A DNA stretch of 43,800 bases from an uncultured Collinsella sp. (GTDB lineage Bacteria > Actinomycetota > Coriobacteriia > Coriobacteriales > Coriobacteriaceae). The translations under genes were made by a program, and so were the position numbers. The stretch spans positions 1 to 43,800 of the forward strand of contig UQIS01000018.1 of NCBI GenBank assembly GCA_900541245.1. The letters run 5' to 3'. Shown piece after piece: positions 8,545 to 16,888 of the stretch; the stretch's first letter is position 1, and each line of letters starts with the position of its first letter. The notes under the pieces were generated by a model. That model ran no database searches and was not told the origin of the DNA. It worked only from the letters and a program-made list of their open reading frames with translations.

Positions 8545-8838
8545 ATGCGCTTTACGGTGCAGGCGTTGGAAGAAGGGCCATGTGCCGCTGGCGGCCCACA
8601 TGTTCTGCAGATCAAGCTGCTCGGAGACGACTCGCGCGAGCCGTCCAGCTGGAAGCTCTTTGCCGACGGCGCGTGCGTTGCGGACGGATCCGGCGCCTTT
8701 GCCCGCGAGTGCTTCTGCGAGGGCGCCGAGGTGTTTCTGGACCTGTGTCGCGACGCCGTGCACGCGGCCGAGCTGCACCAGTGGAGCCAGAGGGAGTACG
8801 AGCTGCTGAGCGCGGCGCGCGGGATTGCGGGGGTGTAG
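8545..8838 (+). CDS. Small conserved-looking hypothetical protein
   Basis: A 97-residue ORF with mixed alpha/beta character (FTVQALEEG, VLQIKLLGDD, SWKLFADGACVADG, then a helical acidic C-terminal half with EVFLDLC and AAELHQWSQREYELL). I do not recognise a family. Codon use looks like that of neighbouring genes. No Shine-Dalgarno is visible. The TATACT at 8527-8532 would place the transcript start about 5 bases before the ATG, so it may be translated near-leaderless. A strong hairpin terminator follows 38 bp downstream, which supports a real transcript. Confidence 0.5.
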   Translation: MRFTVQALEEGPCAAGGPHVLQIKLLGDDSREPSSWKLFADGACVADGSGAFARECFCEGAEVFLDLCRDAVHAAELHQWSQREYELLSAARGIAGV

Positions 8839-8876
8839 GTGGGCAGATAAGCCATCGGCAATTCCGAGATGGCAAG

Positions 8877-8902
8877 GGCCGGGAATTAGATTCCCGGCCT
8901 TT
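8877..8902. terminator. Bidirectional-looking terminator hairpin
   Basis: GGCCGGGAAT and ATTCCCGGCC form a perfect 10-bp stem with a TAG loop, followed rightward by TTTAA. It lies between the convergent small ORF (ends 8838) and the DUF262 gene (ends 8906) and probably serves both. Confidence 0.7.
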
Positions 8903-8905
8903 AAC

Positions 8906-11029
8906 CTAGCACTGCTTTATAAGATCGAGCACCGCGGGAATGTCATCGGCATTACGAAGAGCAACATAGGTCGGTAGGCCTGGGCCAAATCCACCCTGCG
9001 TACGTTTGTCCTGGCACATGTCCTCTGGATCAATTAGGTCATCCACGCTCTTTGCCAGGCCGACGGCAATCCAGCCACCGTTGCTGGTCCTACCTTCTAA
9101 CACGGCATGCAGTTTTCGCTTGCCCGACCTGAAGCCTACATAGTACTTGGCTATGTAGGACTCCCACGAAGGGTTACCACTCAGAACGGACTCGCGCACC
9201 TCATCGAAAAGCTTCTGGTTGAGCCCACCTTCGGCAAAGGTGGGGTGGTTCTCATGCAGAGTCCAGACAGGAGCCTCGTCAGGCTCCCCACGAGAAGGAC
9301 GGTACTTGTCGACGACGTCTGCCGGAAGGTCGGGATACTTCCATATCTCGCACGCTTCTTTCGCCAGCTCGTCCGCGCGCTGCCCAATCTCTTCCTCACC
9401 CCATTTTTCATGCGAGACAATCGATTTGTTTAGGTAGAGCGGGCTGCACTTAAATCCGACGTCAGGCAGATTGAGCTTGTCCGAGAACGACCGGTTTGAG
9501 TACTCCTGGTTGTAGCCCGTCAGCGTAAGATTTCCCAAGTTGTTGCACAGCCTGTCGTGGACGTCTTCCCAGTTCTCACCAAGCGATTCCTTCCAGCCGT
9601 GCTCATCATCGATCGTCTGGGGCATGATGTGCTCGATCTGGTAATCGTCGGCTGAGATGGACTCCTTCGGGTGGTGCCAGTTCTCCATGCGTTCCAGGTA
9701 ATAGCGCTTTTTAGAGAAGCGGTTGTAGCAGTCACGCGTCTTAAACTCCTCGACAAAATGCTCGTCTGTCGGAAAGTATGCGGTCATACCGCTGCTGTGG
9801 ATAAGGAGCATCGCCGTAACGTACTCCTCGATATCGTCCTGCTGCTCGAGATTGCGATACATGCCGGCAAAGAAATTATTTAGGCCCGTGGTAAGTCTGC
9901 CGCAAACCGCTCGCCTGAACAGAAACGACTCGATAGTCTCGCAGATACGTAAAAACGCATTGCGGTCTAGTCCATTCCCCTCGTAAACCGAATAAAGCAA
10001 CATTAAGAGGGGCCTTATCTGCTTCACGTCGAGGCTTACGATTCTGCCGAACACTCGGCGCAGTCCGTCGTCCTTCTCCTTACCAAGGAACAGACTGGCG
10101 TATCTATGTGCATACCCGCGCAGCTCCTTAAGCAGACCCTCGGTGTCACCATCGTAGTCGTCGGCGAAATAGCGCTTAAACTCGTAGTAGGCCTCGTTCT
10201 CCTTCGGCATCCTATTGGGAACTTTAAGCCACAGCCAGTACCAGATAAATGCATTGAACTCTTCTTCGCCACCTTTTCCGAACAAGCGCTCGAGCGGATG
10301 CCAGTAACCCTCGTAGAGCTTGGTCTGCTCGTCGTTGGGAAGCGACATAAGAACGTAGTTACGAATGAGGTCGATAGGCGTGAGCGGCTTACCCTTGGAG
10401 TTCATGGACTCAAATATGAGCTGGGCATTATCGACGCCAGCGGTGAGCTTAGTGTCGATGACCTGCACGCGGTTTAGCCCCGCCCAAAGCCTTGCAGGGT
10501 CGAATGATTTCCCGTGCATCTTTTCACGGAAGAACGCGTGGTTCTCGACAATGCGATCCGATTTTTCATCCGGCACGGGTGACCTAGACACGATGGAGAA
10601 CAGCGTCTCTTTATCGTCCTGCGAGAGCACCAGCTTGTAGCGTGCCAGACCGTTGTAGTCGTCATCGTTAAAGAGGTAGTTCTTCCGCAGCGCCGAAATC
10701 TTGAGATCGCCAAGGAAGCCAGCCTTGTCGGGATTACTCTCCAGATAGTCAGCCAAGGCAGCAATCATCAACGAAAACGTCGTCATGCGCTGCTGCCCGT
10801 CAATCAGAAGCACGCGCGAAATACTCGTGGCAGAGCTCTCGGACTCGGGGATATAGAGCATCGACCCCACGAAGTGCGACACGCCATCACGACCCGCTCG
10901 CATAACGTCCTCCCAAAGCACTTCGCACTCTTTTACGCTCCACGAGTAAACTCGCTGGTACACAGGAATGACGAACTGCATCTTCGCCACGCCCATAAGG
11001 TCGAGTAGATTTGCCTCGGTTGCTTTCAT
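8906..11029 (-). CDS. GmrSD-like DUF262/DUF1524 protein
   Basis: A 707-residue single-chain protein resembling GmrSD-type modification-dependent (type IV) restriction enzymes. The N-terminal DUF262 region has IPVYQRVYSW (21-30) and the nucleotide-binding DGQQRMTT (77-84). An HNH-like DUF1524 nuclease core follows about residue 465 (YQIEHIMPQT, then NNLGNLTLT). The last 130 residues form an extra domain resembling DUF5655 (SWESYIAKYYVGFRSGKRK to the end). GmrSD enzymes use nucleotide hydrolysis to cut DNA with modified cytosines, so defence against modified phage DNA is likely but not shown. GGGGGA precedes the ATG. It is monocistronic, with a terminator 3 bp downstream. Confidence 0.88.
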   Translation of the reverse strand: MKATEANLLDLMGVAKMQFVIPVYQRVYSWSVKECEVLWEDVMRAGRDGVSHFVGSMLYIPESESSATSISRVLLIDGQQRMTTFSLMIAALADYLESNPDKAGFLGDLKISALRKNYLFNDDDYNGLARYKLVLSQDDKETLFSIVSRSPVPDEKSDRIVENHAFFREKMHGKSFDPARLWAGLNRVQVIDTKLTAGVDNAQLIFESMNSKGKPLTPIDLIRNYVLMSLPNDEQTKLYEGYWHPLERLFGKGGEEEFNAFIWYWLWLKVPNRMPKENEAYYEFKRYFADDYDGDTEGLLKELRGYAHRYASLFLGKEKDDGLRRVFGRIVSLDVKQIRPLLMLLYSVYEGNGLDRNAFLRICETIESFLFRRAVCGRLTTGLNNFFAGMYRNLEQQDDIEEYVTAMLLIHSSGMTAYFPTDEHFVEEFKTRDCYNRFSKKRYYLERMENWHHPKESISADDYQIEHIMPQTIDDEHGWKESLGENWEDVHDRLCNNLGNLTLTGYNQEYSNRSFSDKLNLPDVGFKCSPLYLNKSIVSHEKWGEEEIGQRADELAKEACEIWKYPDLPADVVDKYRPSRGEPDEAPVWTLHENHPTFAEGGLNQKLFDEVRESVLSGNPSWESYIAKYYVGFRSGKRKLHAVLEGRTSNGGWIAVGLAKSVDDLIDPEDMCQDKRTQGGFGPGLPTYVALRNADDIPAVLDLIKQC

Positions 11030-11221
11030 TTACGCAATCCCCCTTGTCTTGTTTACGCCGTTTGCAGTCAGTCCTCCACTGAGCGGAGGGCGCTAAAGAC
11101 GAGAGCATCGAAGCGCTGAAGCAACCGGGATGCTCATATCACCAGATTTTACAACGTAGGCAAACGTTGACGCCGTCATGGTGGCGCGCAATCGTTGCAC
11201 GCCACTCCCCAAAATCATCCG

Positions 11222-11259
11222 ATGTCAAAAGACCGACACTTGTGTATGTCTTTTGACAT
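11222..11259. other. 38-bp near-perfect palindrome
   Basis: A perfect 12-bp arm (11222-11233, ATGTCAAAAGAC) is repeated inverted at 11248-11259. The centre holds ACAC-TT-GTGT, so only a 2-base pair of positions (CG/AT) breaks the symmetry. No T-run follows. The 450-bp gap 11030-11480 otherwise shows no convincing gene. On the plus strand a frame ending at 11465 reads like coding sequence (KKMGKHGVILIDGDTGREL) but is broken by stops at 11347-11361, so it may be decayed coding DNA. The palindrome could be an operator, a cruciform or a relic mobile-element end. Confidence 0.55.
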
Positions 11260-11480
11260 TGCCACAGTCTTACGGGCATCTTGCCTCATATGCCAAGAGC
11301 GGACTTCTGGATCGCTGCCTCTCCCGCCTAAAGGAGCTTGACAAGAACTGATCGAAGGGCAAATAAGACATCGAGCAAGTCACCGTCGCGCTCATCGCGC
11401 CTCACAAAAAGATGGGCAAGCACGGCGTCATCTTGATCGATGGCGATACTGGCAGGGAATTGTAGCCAGATCGCCCGGAC

Positions 11481-14006
11481 CTATTCGCCGCCCGATGCTA
11501 ACAAGCTGCTGAGCGACTCGCGCTCAGCAGCGGCGCCAACGCGCTTCTGCATCTTCTCGATCTGTTCAAGTGTTGAGGACAAATACTTGAGACCCTTCTT
11601 CAGTTGCTTAAGCAACCTGTCATCCCTGCGGTCCCCCTTTCCATTCTCCTTCTCGACATCTTCCTCAACACCAGCGATGCTACGCTGCACGGCCTCGGCC
11701 GCCTTCCGCACCAAAATGGCCCCTTCATGCGGACAGCGGTCAGTTGCTACATCAAGAAAAGCAAGGAGCCTCGAACATTCGACGAGCACGAATTGCGCGT
11801 AGTTCTCCCCCATCGATGCCGCCAAGGCAACGCCGCCGGAACCCAATAGACCAAGCGCGGCGCCGCCGCCCGTAATCAAAGCAGTGCCACCGGCCATGCC
11901 CATGCCGCCGGCGGCCAAGGCCCCACCGCCAGCTGCAGCAAGGCTCGCATTGACAAGCGCAGCCCCGTGAAGGCCGACAAACGAGCCTCCGAAGATACCG
12001 ACAGCAATATCCGGAGCGAGTACCGCGGCCGCCCCTCCTGCGCCTACGGCCGCCGCCACGACAATGACGCCACCCACCAAAAGCTTTGGCAATGTACCTG
12101 AAAGCTCGCGGAAGCGTGTCCCGCAACGTTTCTCGAGAGAACGTATGGCATCCAAATCAACCGCGTCTTGTCTCCTGGGAAATTCGTGTTTAACCCAAGA
12201 TCCACTCTCCTTCAAACCTTTATATTCCTTCTTCTCTTCATCTCCCATCTGGGAATAGAGGCGAAACTCGACTAACTCCTGCGCAACCAGCAAGGCGCGT
12301 ACCCTACCGCCTCGCTGCCGCGAAATAGCCTCAAGGGCTCCGTACGCGTCTTCCTCGCTCAAAAAGTAGCCGTCTGCATCAATGCCTAGGCCATCCGCGA
12401 GCGAATCCTGCCACGCGCGGGCCCAGCTCCTCTTTTGCCCTTTGCGCACTTCGTTCTTCTCGTTCCTGCAATCGTAGTTGATGGCGACAAGCTTCAGCGA
12501 GAAGGCAATCCTCGTCGTTTCTCTATCTAGGCTATAAAAGTGGAATCCATCGAAGATATCCTGGCGGCGCCTGGCGCGCTCAGCCCAGGCCTCGGAAATT
12601 TCCTCCGCCATATAGCCCCAGTCAGCATGGAGGGCAAACGCAAGGCGTCCAACTCCGACGTAGTTTATTCTCATGAAGAGCTTCTGGGCGAAAACGACCT
12701 TGTTCCCCTCGCATTCGATACCCGCCCTAACTGCTGCCGTCGCCAGATTTGCCAGAACGAACGAAGTGCTCGCAACTGTGACCATGCGAGTGAGGGCCCT
12801 GCTGTTGTAGGGCATGAAATGCGAAGCCTGGAGCTTGCGCAAGCCGGAGGCATCACTCACTTCGCAACGTTCTAGCTCGGCCTTGAGCCTTGAAAGCATG
12901 TAGAGACAACGAACGATAACCTCGTTGGCCACGACTGCTGGCACCTGGCTTAAAGCCTGATCGAGAAGACCGACTTCCGTCCGAAGGTCGAAGCGAATGG
13001 GCTTGCCGTCCTCGGTTTTGAACGCCGTTCCGTTAAACAGCTTTGAGATCCATTGCTGAATGCGAATATCCTCGCCCTTATAGGCAATCTGCATGTCTTG
13101 AAAAACGGGCAGGGAGGAGAGCTCCTTTAGCAGGGACAGCACGACGCCGGGAATGCCCGTCCCCTTACCGGGGTTTGAACTAGACCCCGCCATGTCGCTC
13201 ACGAGATGCATCGCCCAGAACAGAGTGCCAAACGCGATCTTCTCTGGAACGTTCCTGCCTACAAGAGGGCAGTCGGGATCGAAGGCGGCGGCAGGCAGGT
13301 CAAAGGCGACAAACCTGCCGGCCGTATCGGTACCATAGCCTTTGCACGTGAATTGCGAGAGGATCGAACACGCAAGGCCAACCAAGCTCGGGTGGTGCGA
13401 GAAATCCCGCAGATGATGTTGGAGCCCGCCGCCAAACTCAGCAGTTAGCTTGTCCGTGGCAAGAGGAAACTCTTTCTCTAGAAAGCGAATAGCGTCTTCT
13501 AGAGTTGCATCCGCCTTTGTCATACCCGCAGACTTGGCAATCGTAAGAACGAATTTGCCAACCTTCTCGTCGCCCCACTCTTTGGCACCCTCTAGGTTGA
13601 AGTCTTTCTGCCAAAGGATATTCAACGCGCCCGTGAGGAGCCCGCTAACGGCTGCAAGTTCATAGTCGAGCTTCGTAGCCTTTTCAGCCTGAGGGTCAAA
13701 ATCAAAGAGGACCTCCTCCCCATCGGGAGCGTCCTTAAAACCAACCAGCACGGCGCTACCGTTCAGCGGCACAGATGTAACTTTGGGCAGTTGAGGCATG
13801 GCGTAAACTATCTCGCCAGCACTAAAAACAAGTTCGTCTGCCATATCGGCTTCCTCCTGCAAACGCGTAAAATCAGATTGCTCTACGCCGCCAAATCCCT
13901 CTTCGTAGAAGTATTCGAAAATCTCGGTGATGCAGTTGCTCAGAACCTCGTCGGGATAGTTCGCCACTGGCAGCCTATACACCTCATTGTGCACGATGAC
14001 GCACAC
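11481..14006 (-). CDS. Large protein with glycine-zipper membrane region, unknown
   Basis: I do not recognise this 841-residue protein. Residues 1-640 look like a soluble alpha-rich domain. Residues about 642-735 form an extended Gly/Ala hydrophobic region (VGGVIVVAAAVGAGG, GGGALAAGGMGMAGG and similar) typical of glycine-zipper membrane insertions. The last 90 residues are charged and probably coiled coil (RLLKQLKKGLKYLSSTLEQI). This soluble-zipper-coil layout resembles pore-forming effectors, and the DUF262 neighbour suggests defence. The frame begins with GTG at 14006 and no good ribosome site. An internal ATG at 13844 has GGAGG 8 bases upstream, and that shorter start (787 residues) is a serious alternative, although the extra 54 codons look coding. 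Confidence 0.75.
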   Translation of the reverse strand: MCVIVHNEVYRLPVANYPDEVLSNCITEIFEYFYEEGFGGVEQSDFTRLQEEADMADELVFSAGEIVYAMPQLPKVTSVPLNGSAVLVGFKDAPDGEEVLFDFDPQAEKATKLDYELAAVSGLLTGALNILWQKDFNLEGAKEWGDEKVGKFVLTIAKSAGMTKADATLEDAIRFLEKEFPLATDKLTAEFGGGLQHHLRDFSHHPSLVGLACSILSQFTCKGYGTDTAGRFVAFDLPAAAFDPDCPLVGRNVPEKIAFGTLFWAMHLVSDMAGSSSNPGKGTGIPGVVLSLLKELSSLPVFQDMQIAYKGEDIRIQQWISKLFNGTAFKTEDGKPIRFDLRTEVGLLDQALSQVPAVVANEVIVRCLYMLSRLKAELERCEVSDASGLRKLQASHFMPYNSRALTRMVTVASTSFVLANLATAAVRAGIECEGNKVVFAQKLFMRINYVGVGRLAFALHADWGYMAEEISEAWAERARRRQDIFDGFHFYSLDRETTRIAFSLKLVAINYDCRNEKNEVRKGQKRSWARAWQDSLADGLGIDADGYFLSEEDAYGALEAISRQRGGRVRALLVAQELVEFRLYSQMGDEEKKEYKGLKESGSWVKHEFPRRQDAVDLDAIRSLEKRCGTRFRELSGTLPKLLVGGVIVVAAAVGAGGAAAVLAPDIAVGIFGGSFVGLHGAALVNASLAAAGGGALAAGGMGMAGGTALITGGGAALGLLGSGGVALAASMGENYAQFVLVECSRLLAFLDVATDRCPHEGAILVRKAAEAVQRSIAGVEEDVEKENGKGDRRDDRLLKQLKKGLKYLSSTLEQIEKMQKRVGAAAERESLSSLLASGGE

Positions 14007-14032
14007 AGCGTCACGGGTCTCTGCCTATCTGT

Positions 14033-14167
14033 TCAGCGAATCATGTTAGCAAGCCGCTCTTCAATAATGGAAGCCATCTCGATGTCCACGCTCTTGACCT
14101 GCTTGGTCCCAGCGAGTGTCAGCGCGTCCTTGAGTAGGATCCCAAACGCAGTCTTCTGCTGCTGATC
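14033..14167 (-). pseudogene. Remnant of a small alpha-helical protein gene
   Basis: Read leftward, 44 codons to a TGA at 14033-14035 encode a coding-like helical peptide (AFGILLKDALTLAGTKQV, then VDIEMASIIEERLANMIR). The same frame continues upstream through a TAG (14168-14170) into SFGDKQTEWLREGF, directly after a GGAGG site following the exonuclease stop. It therefore looks like a short gene broken by one in-frame stop, lying between the exonuclease gene and the 841-residue gene. It was not matched to any family. Confidence 0.35.
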
Positions 14168-14217
14168 CTAGAATCCTTCGCGCAACCATTCCGTCTGCTT
14201 GTCGCCAAATGAGCCTC

Positions 14218-14952
14218 CTACCTCCCCTCCGCCTTCAGCTTCAGCAGCAGATCGCTCAGCTCGGGGCACTTGCTGGAAAGGCGCGTCTGGGCTCGCTCGC
14301 CCATCCCCCACCGTTGACGGACTTCTTGGGCGCACGGACTCACGTGATAGTCCCCCTCCATCATCTGCTTGAGCAGCTTGGCAGTCACGCGCGCATCGGC
14401 CAGAGCGCTGTGGGCGTGCCCCGTCGACTCGTCGAACTCGATGCCAAACCACGTTGCCGCGTCGCCCAGCGAGACACGCCCGTGGCTGCCCACGTCCATG
14501 ATCGAGGTGTAAAACGCCTGCAGGTCGGCCCAGTCCATAGGAAATGCGGAAAGATCGATACGTTTTGCCTGGCACTCGGTCAAAAGCTGTCGACGGTCCG
14601 CCCCGCTCCAGCAAACCACCTGGGCGGAGTAGCGACCAATCCAATCGCTGAGCCTTTTGATCACCACATAGAGCGGATCGGCCATCGCGGTGTCCACAGC
14701 CAATATCCCTGTGAGCTCACGAACGGGAAACGCAACGCCTTCGGCATATTCCGTCTGCACAAACTGCGAGAACTCACCCATAACGTTGCCGTGGTAATCG
14801 AGCTTGACGGCGCCGACCTCGATAATCTCGTTGCGCAGCCCACAGCGCTGGCGCTGCTTTGGCACCGGCGCAAACTCAAAGTCCAGCACGATCTGGCGCG
14901 CAAAGTTCGTCGTATCGATAGCCGAGATACACGGCGTCTTTTCAGCTGACAC
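14218..14952 (-). CDS. DnaQ-like 3'-5' exonuclease
   Basis: A 244-residue DEDD-superfamily exonuclease (RNase T/KapD/ERI-1-like). Exo I is VLDFEFAP (D24, E26). The middle region contains the conserved FPVRELTGI. Exo III is HAHSALADARVTAKLL (about residue 185), giving the DEDDh type with its histidine. I place the start at GTG 14952 because GAAAGG lies 8 bases before it and the protein then begins 20 residues before the catalytic strand. The frame is open to 15066, but that extension looks unlike a DnaQ N-terminus. It shares direction with the 841-residue gene downstream. A role in RNA or DNA 3'-end trimming is certain only at family level. Confidence 0.85.
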   Translation of the reverse strand: MSAEKTPCISAIDTTNFARQIVLDFEFAPVPKQRQRCGLRNEIIEVGAVKLDYHGNVMGEFSQFVQTEYAEGVAFPVRELTGILAVDTAMADPLYVVIKRLSDWIGRYSAQVVCWSGADRRQLLTECQAKRIDLSAFPMDWADLQAFYTSIMDVGSHGRVSLGDAATWFGIEFDESTGHAHSALADARVTAKLLKQMMEGDYHVSPCAQEVRQRWGMGERAQTRLSSKCPELSDLLLKLKAEGR

Positions 14953-15111
14953 GGTTAGGGCCTTTCTCCGTTGCTTGTCGCTTGCTACATAGGCGGCTAC
15001 ATTGCAGTAAGGATAGGCGCCCGTGCGGACATGAAAGCGGGGCGCAATGCCATGCGCCGGTCGCACGCCATGCAGACGGCCCCAAGAGAATCGCCCACTC
15101 TATTCAAATGC

Positions 15112-15160
15112 ATGAAAAAGATTTAGGCCCGGTGACTTGAATCAGCGGTCATCCCGGGCC
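15112..15160 (-). terminator. Rho-independent terminator
   Basis: Read leftward, GGCCCGG(GA)TGAC (15160 to 15148) pairs with GTCACCGGGCC (15136 to 15126) with a 2-base bulge, followed by TAAATCTTTTT. It lies downstream of the DUF4143 ATPase gene and the short ORF at 15163. The rest of the 15067-15407 gap holds only that short ORF and nothing else I can name. Confidence 0.65.
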
Positions 15161-15162
15161 CA

Positions 15163-15252
15163 TCAGAGCTCGTAGAGCTCTTGGTTGCTTTGGTCTCGCT
15201 CTTCACGGCGCTTATCGAACTTTCCGAGGCACTCAAGCAGCATTCGAAGCAT
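15163..15252 (-). CDS. Possible 29-residue charged peptide ORF
   Basis: A short ORF reads MLRMLLECLGKFDK and continues with a highly charged helical tail ending ELYEL. It ends 3 bp before a strong terminator, which is why I list it. No Shine-Dalgarno is visible, an in-frame stop lies 7 codons upstream, and no family is recognised. It could equally be the decayed end of a gene. Confidence 0.22.
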   Translation of the reverse strand: MLRMLLECLGKFDKRREERDQSNQELYEL

Positions 15253-15407
15253 AACAAGTCGCTGCCATTAAGGCACTGACCTCTTGACCAAGCAACGGCG
15301 CTGCCCAGCTATCACCCTTGGGCTGCCGTCAACTTTATTCTATCCGCGAGCATCTGGTTTACCAAATGGATTTTCGGTAAAGGAAGCACGGCACGCCCGC
15401 AAAACCA

Positions 15408-16703
15408 CTACGCCCCAAGTGCCGCCATGGGAATCACCGCCACGCCGTCGTCGCGTGTGTAGGCAATGCTCCCCTTTCCAACCACGACCGCCAAAAACGC
15501 CGGCGCGGCATTCTGGGCGGCAGGATTGGAGAGCACTTTCCTCTCCAGCGCCTTGAGATTTCTCGCTCCATCGTCTGCTTTCGCATCACTCAGCTTGACC
15601 TCGATGGCTCCCCAGCGCCCGTCGTGCTCAACGATCAGATCGACCTCAAGGCCCTTCTCATCTCGGAAATAATGGACACTGTTGTCGACACCGCCGTAGG
15701 TGGAAAGGAACACGCGCACGTCGCGCAGGACGAGATTCTCAAAGAGCATCCCCAGCGTTTGCATATCGCCAAGCAGCCGCTCAGGGGTAGCCCCCAGCAA
15801 CGCCGCCGCAAGTGACGGGTCACAGAAGTAGCGCTTGGGGCGCACGCGAACGCGGGCCTTCGAGCGCATGGGCGGCTCCCATCCGCACAGGTCCTCGGTC
15901 AGCTTGAGCCTGTTGAAGAGGTCCAAGTACGCAGCGATGGTCCTCTCGTCGGGGCCCGCCTCACCGTACGAGGCGTCCTTTACGAGCGTCTTGTACGTGA
16001 CAGCCTGGCTCTCGTTCATGGCAAGAGCTCGCAAAAGGCCGTGTGCAAGCTCGGGCGACATGCCCTCGTCCAGCACGTTGACGTCGAGCACCGAGTGCAC
16101 GTACTGGCTTGCCGTCTCTCGCGCAAGATCTTCCGAAAGCCCAAGATTTGCAGGCCAACCGCCCCTGCAGCACCAGCGGGCGACGTCATCCACCGTGCTC
16201 TCGCGACGCTGAGGGGCAAAATCTTCGCCCCTAAAGAGGCTTGCCAGTGACACGAGCGGCTCGCCGTCGCCCGACTCACACAGGGCCATGGGGCGCATTG
16301 ACAGACGGGCGATCCTACCCGTGCCGGAATGACGAACATGGCTGCGCTCCTCGCTTTTGAGCGCGGTCGAGCCCGTGAGCAAAAGTGTCCCCCGTTCGTT
16401 GCCGCTCGCGTCCACGAAACGCCGGGCGGCATCCCAAACCTCGGGCACCTCCTGCCATTCATCGACCAGGTGTGGCGCATCGCCGATGAGCGCCAGGCTT
16501 GGGTCGACCTCTGCCGCCGCACGCTGCGCAGGCTCATCGAGCCTGGAGACGCTCGCCGAGCGAGAGAGCGCCGTCCAGGTCTTGCCGCACCATTTGGGGC
16601 CGTTGATCTCCACACAGCCAAACGCCCGCATAAGGGTGTCGAGGCGCTCCTCTATGAGCCGGGGCCTATATCCCTTTTGGGTCAATCTCTTTGGTGCATC
16701 CAT
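15408..16703 (-). CDS. AAA ATPase with DUF4143 C-terminal domain
   Basis: A 431-residue protein of the widespread AAA_14 + DUF4143 family. The Walker A loop GPKWCGKT (35-42) binds the phosphate, and LVDEWQEV is the Walker B/DEXX segment. LLLTGSTALK is the sensor strand. The C-terminal DUF4143 part (about 200-400) contains a PD-(D/E)XK-like core, LEVDLIVEHDGRWGAIEVKLS, with the E-D-ExK residues. The biological role of the family is unknown, although such proteins are abundant in gut anaerobes and often sit among mobile or defence genes. GAGGG lies upstream of the ATG. Its promoter region carries five exactly spaced TTACGC repeats. Confidence 0.88.
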   Translation of the reverse strand: MDAPKRLTQKGYRPRLIEERLDTLMRAFGCVEINGPKWCGKTWTALSRSASVSRLDEPAQRAAAEVDPSLALIGDAPHLVDEWQEVPEVWDAARRFVDASGNERGTLLLTGSTALKSEERSHVRHSGTGRIARLSMRPMALCESGDGEPLVSLASLFRGEDFAPQRRESTVDDVARWCCRGGWPANLGLSEDLARETASQYVHSVLDVNVLDEGMSPELAHGLLRALAMNESQAVTYKTLVKDASYGEAGPDERTIAAYLDLFNRLKLTEDLCGWEPPMRSKARVRVRPKRYFCDPSLAAALLGATPERLLGDMQTLGMLFENLVLRDVRVFLSTYGGVDNSVHYFRDEKGLEVDLIVEHDGRWGAIEVKLSDAKADDGARNLKALERKVLSNPAAQNAAPAFLAVVVGKGSIAYTRDDGVAVIPMAALGA

Positions 16704-16739
16704 AGACGGCCGTCCCTCTCTATCACGCGATATGCGAAA

Positions 16740-16837
16740 TTACGCCATTCTCAATGCTGATTTTACGCTACTTTCAATGTAGTTTTTACGCCATGACAGA
16801 TGTAGTTTTTACGCCATTTTCATTGAAGGTTTTACGC
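16740..16837. repeat. Five tandem 23-bp repeats (TTACGC core)
   Basis: TTACGC occurs at 16740, 16763, 16786, 16809 and 16832, each exactly 23 bp from the last. Copies 1-4 also share the following bases (mostly C-A-T then T-C-A-A-T-G-N-A-G and a T-run), and the fifth keeps only the core. The array fills most of the 185-bp gap between the DUF234 ATPase gene and the DUF4143 ATPase gene, upstream of the latter. The spacing is about two helical turns, which would suit cooperative protein binding. Confidence 0.7.
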
Positions 16838-16888
16838 TTGGCATCCTTAGCGCGACCCATTCCGAGCATCACATCAGAGCGTGCTTGG

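Noticed and set aside
11290..11465. A plus-strand gene in the gap upstream of the GmrSD-like gene
   Set aside because: The frame reads somewhat coding-like but has stops near 11347 and 11359, no start and no recognised family; kept only as a note on possible decayed DNA.
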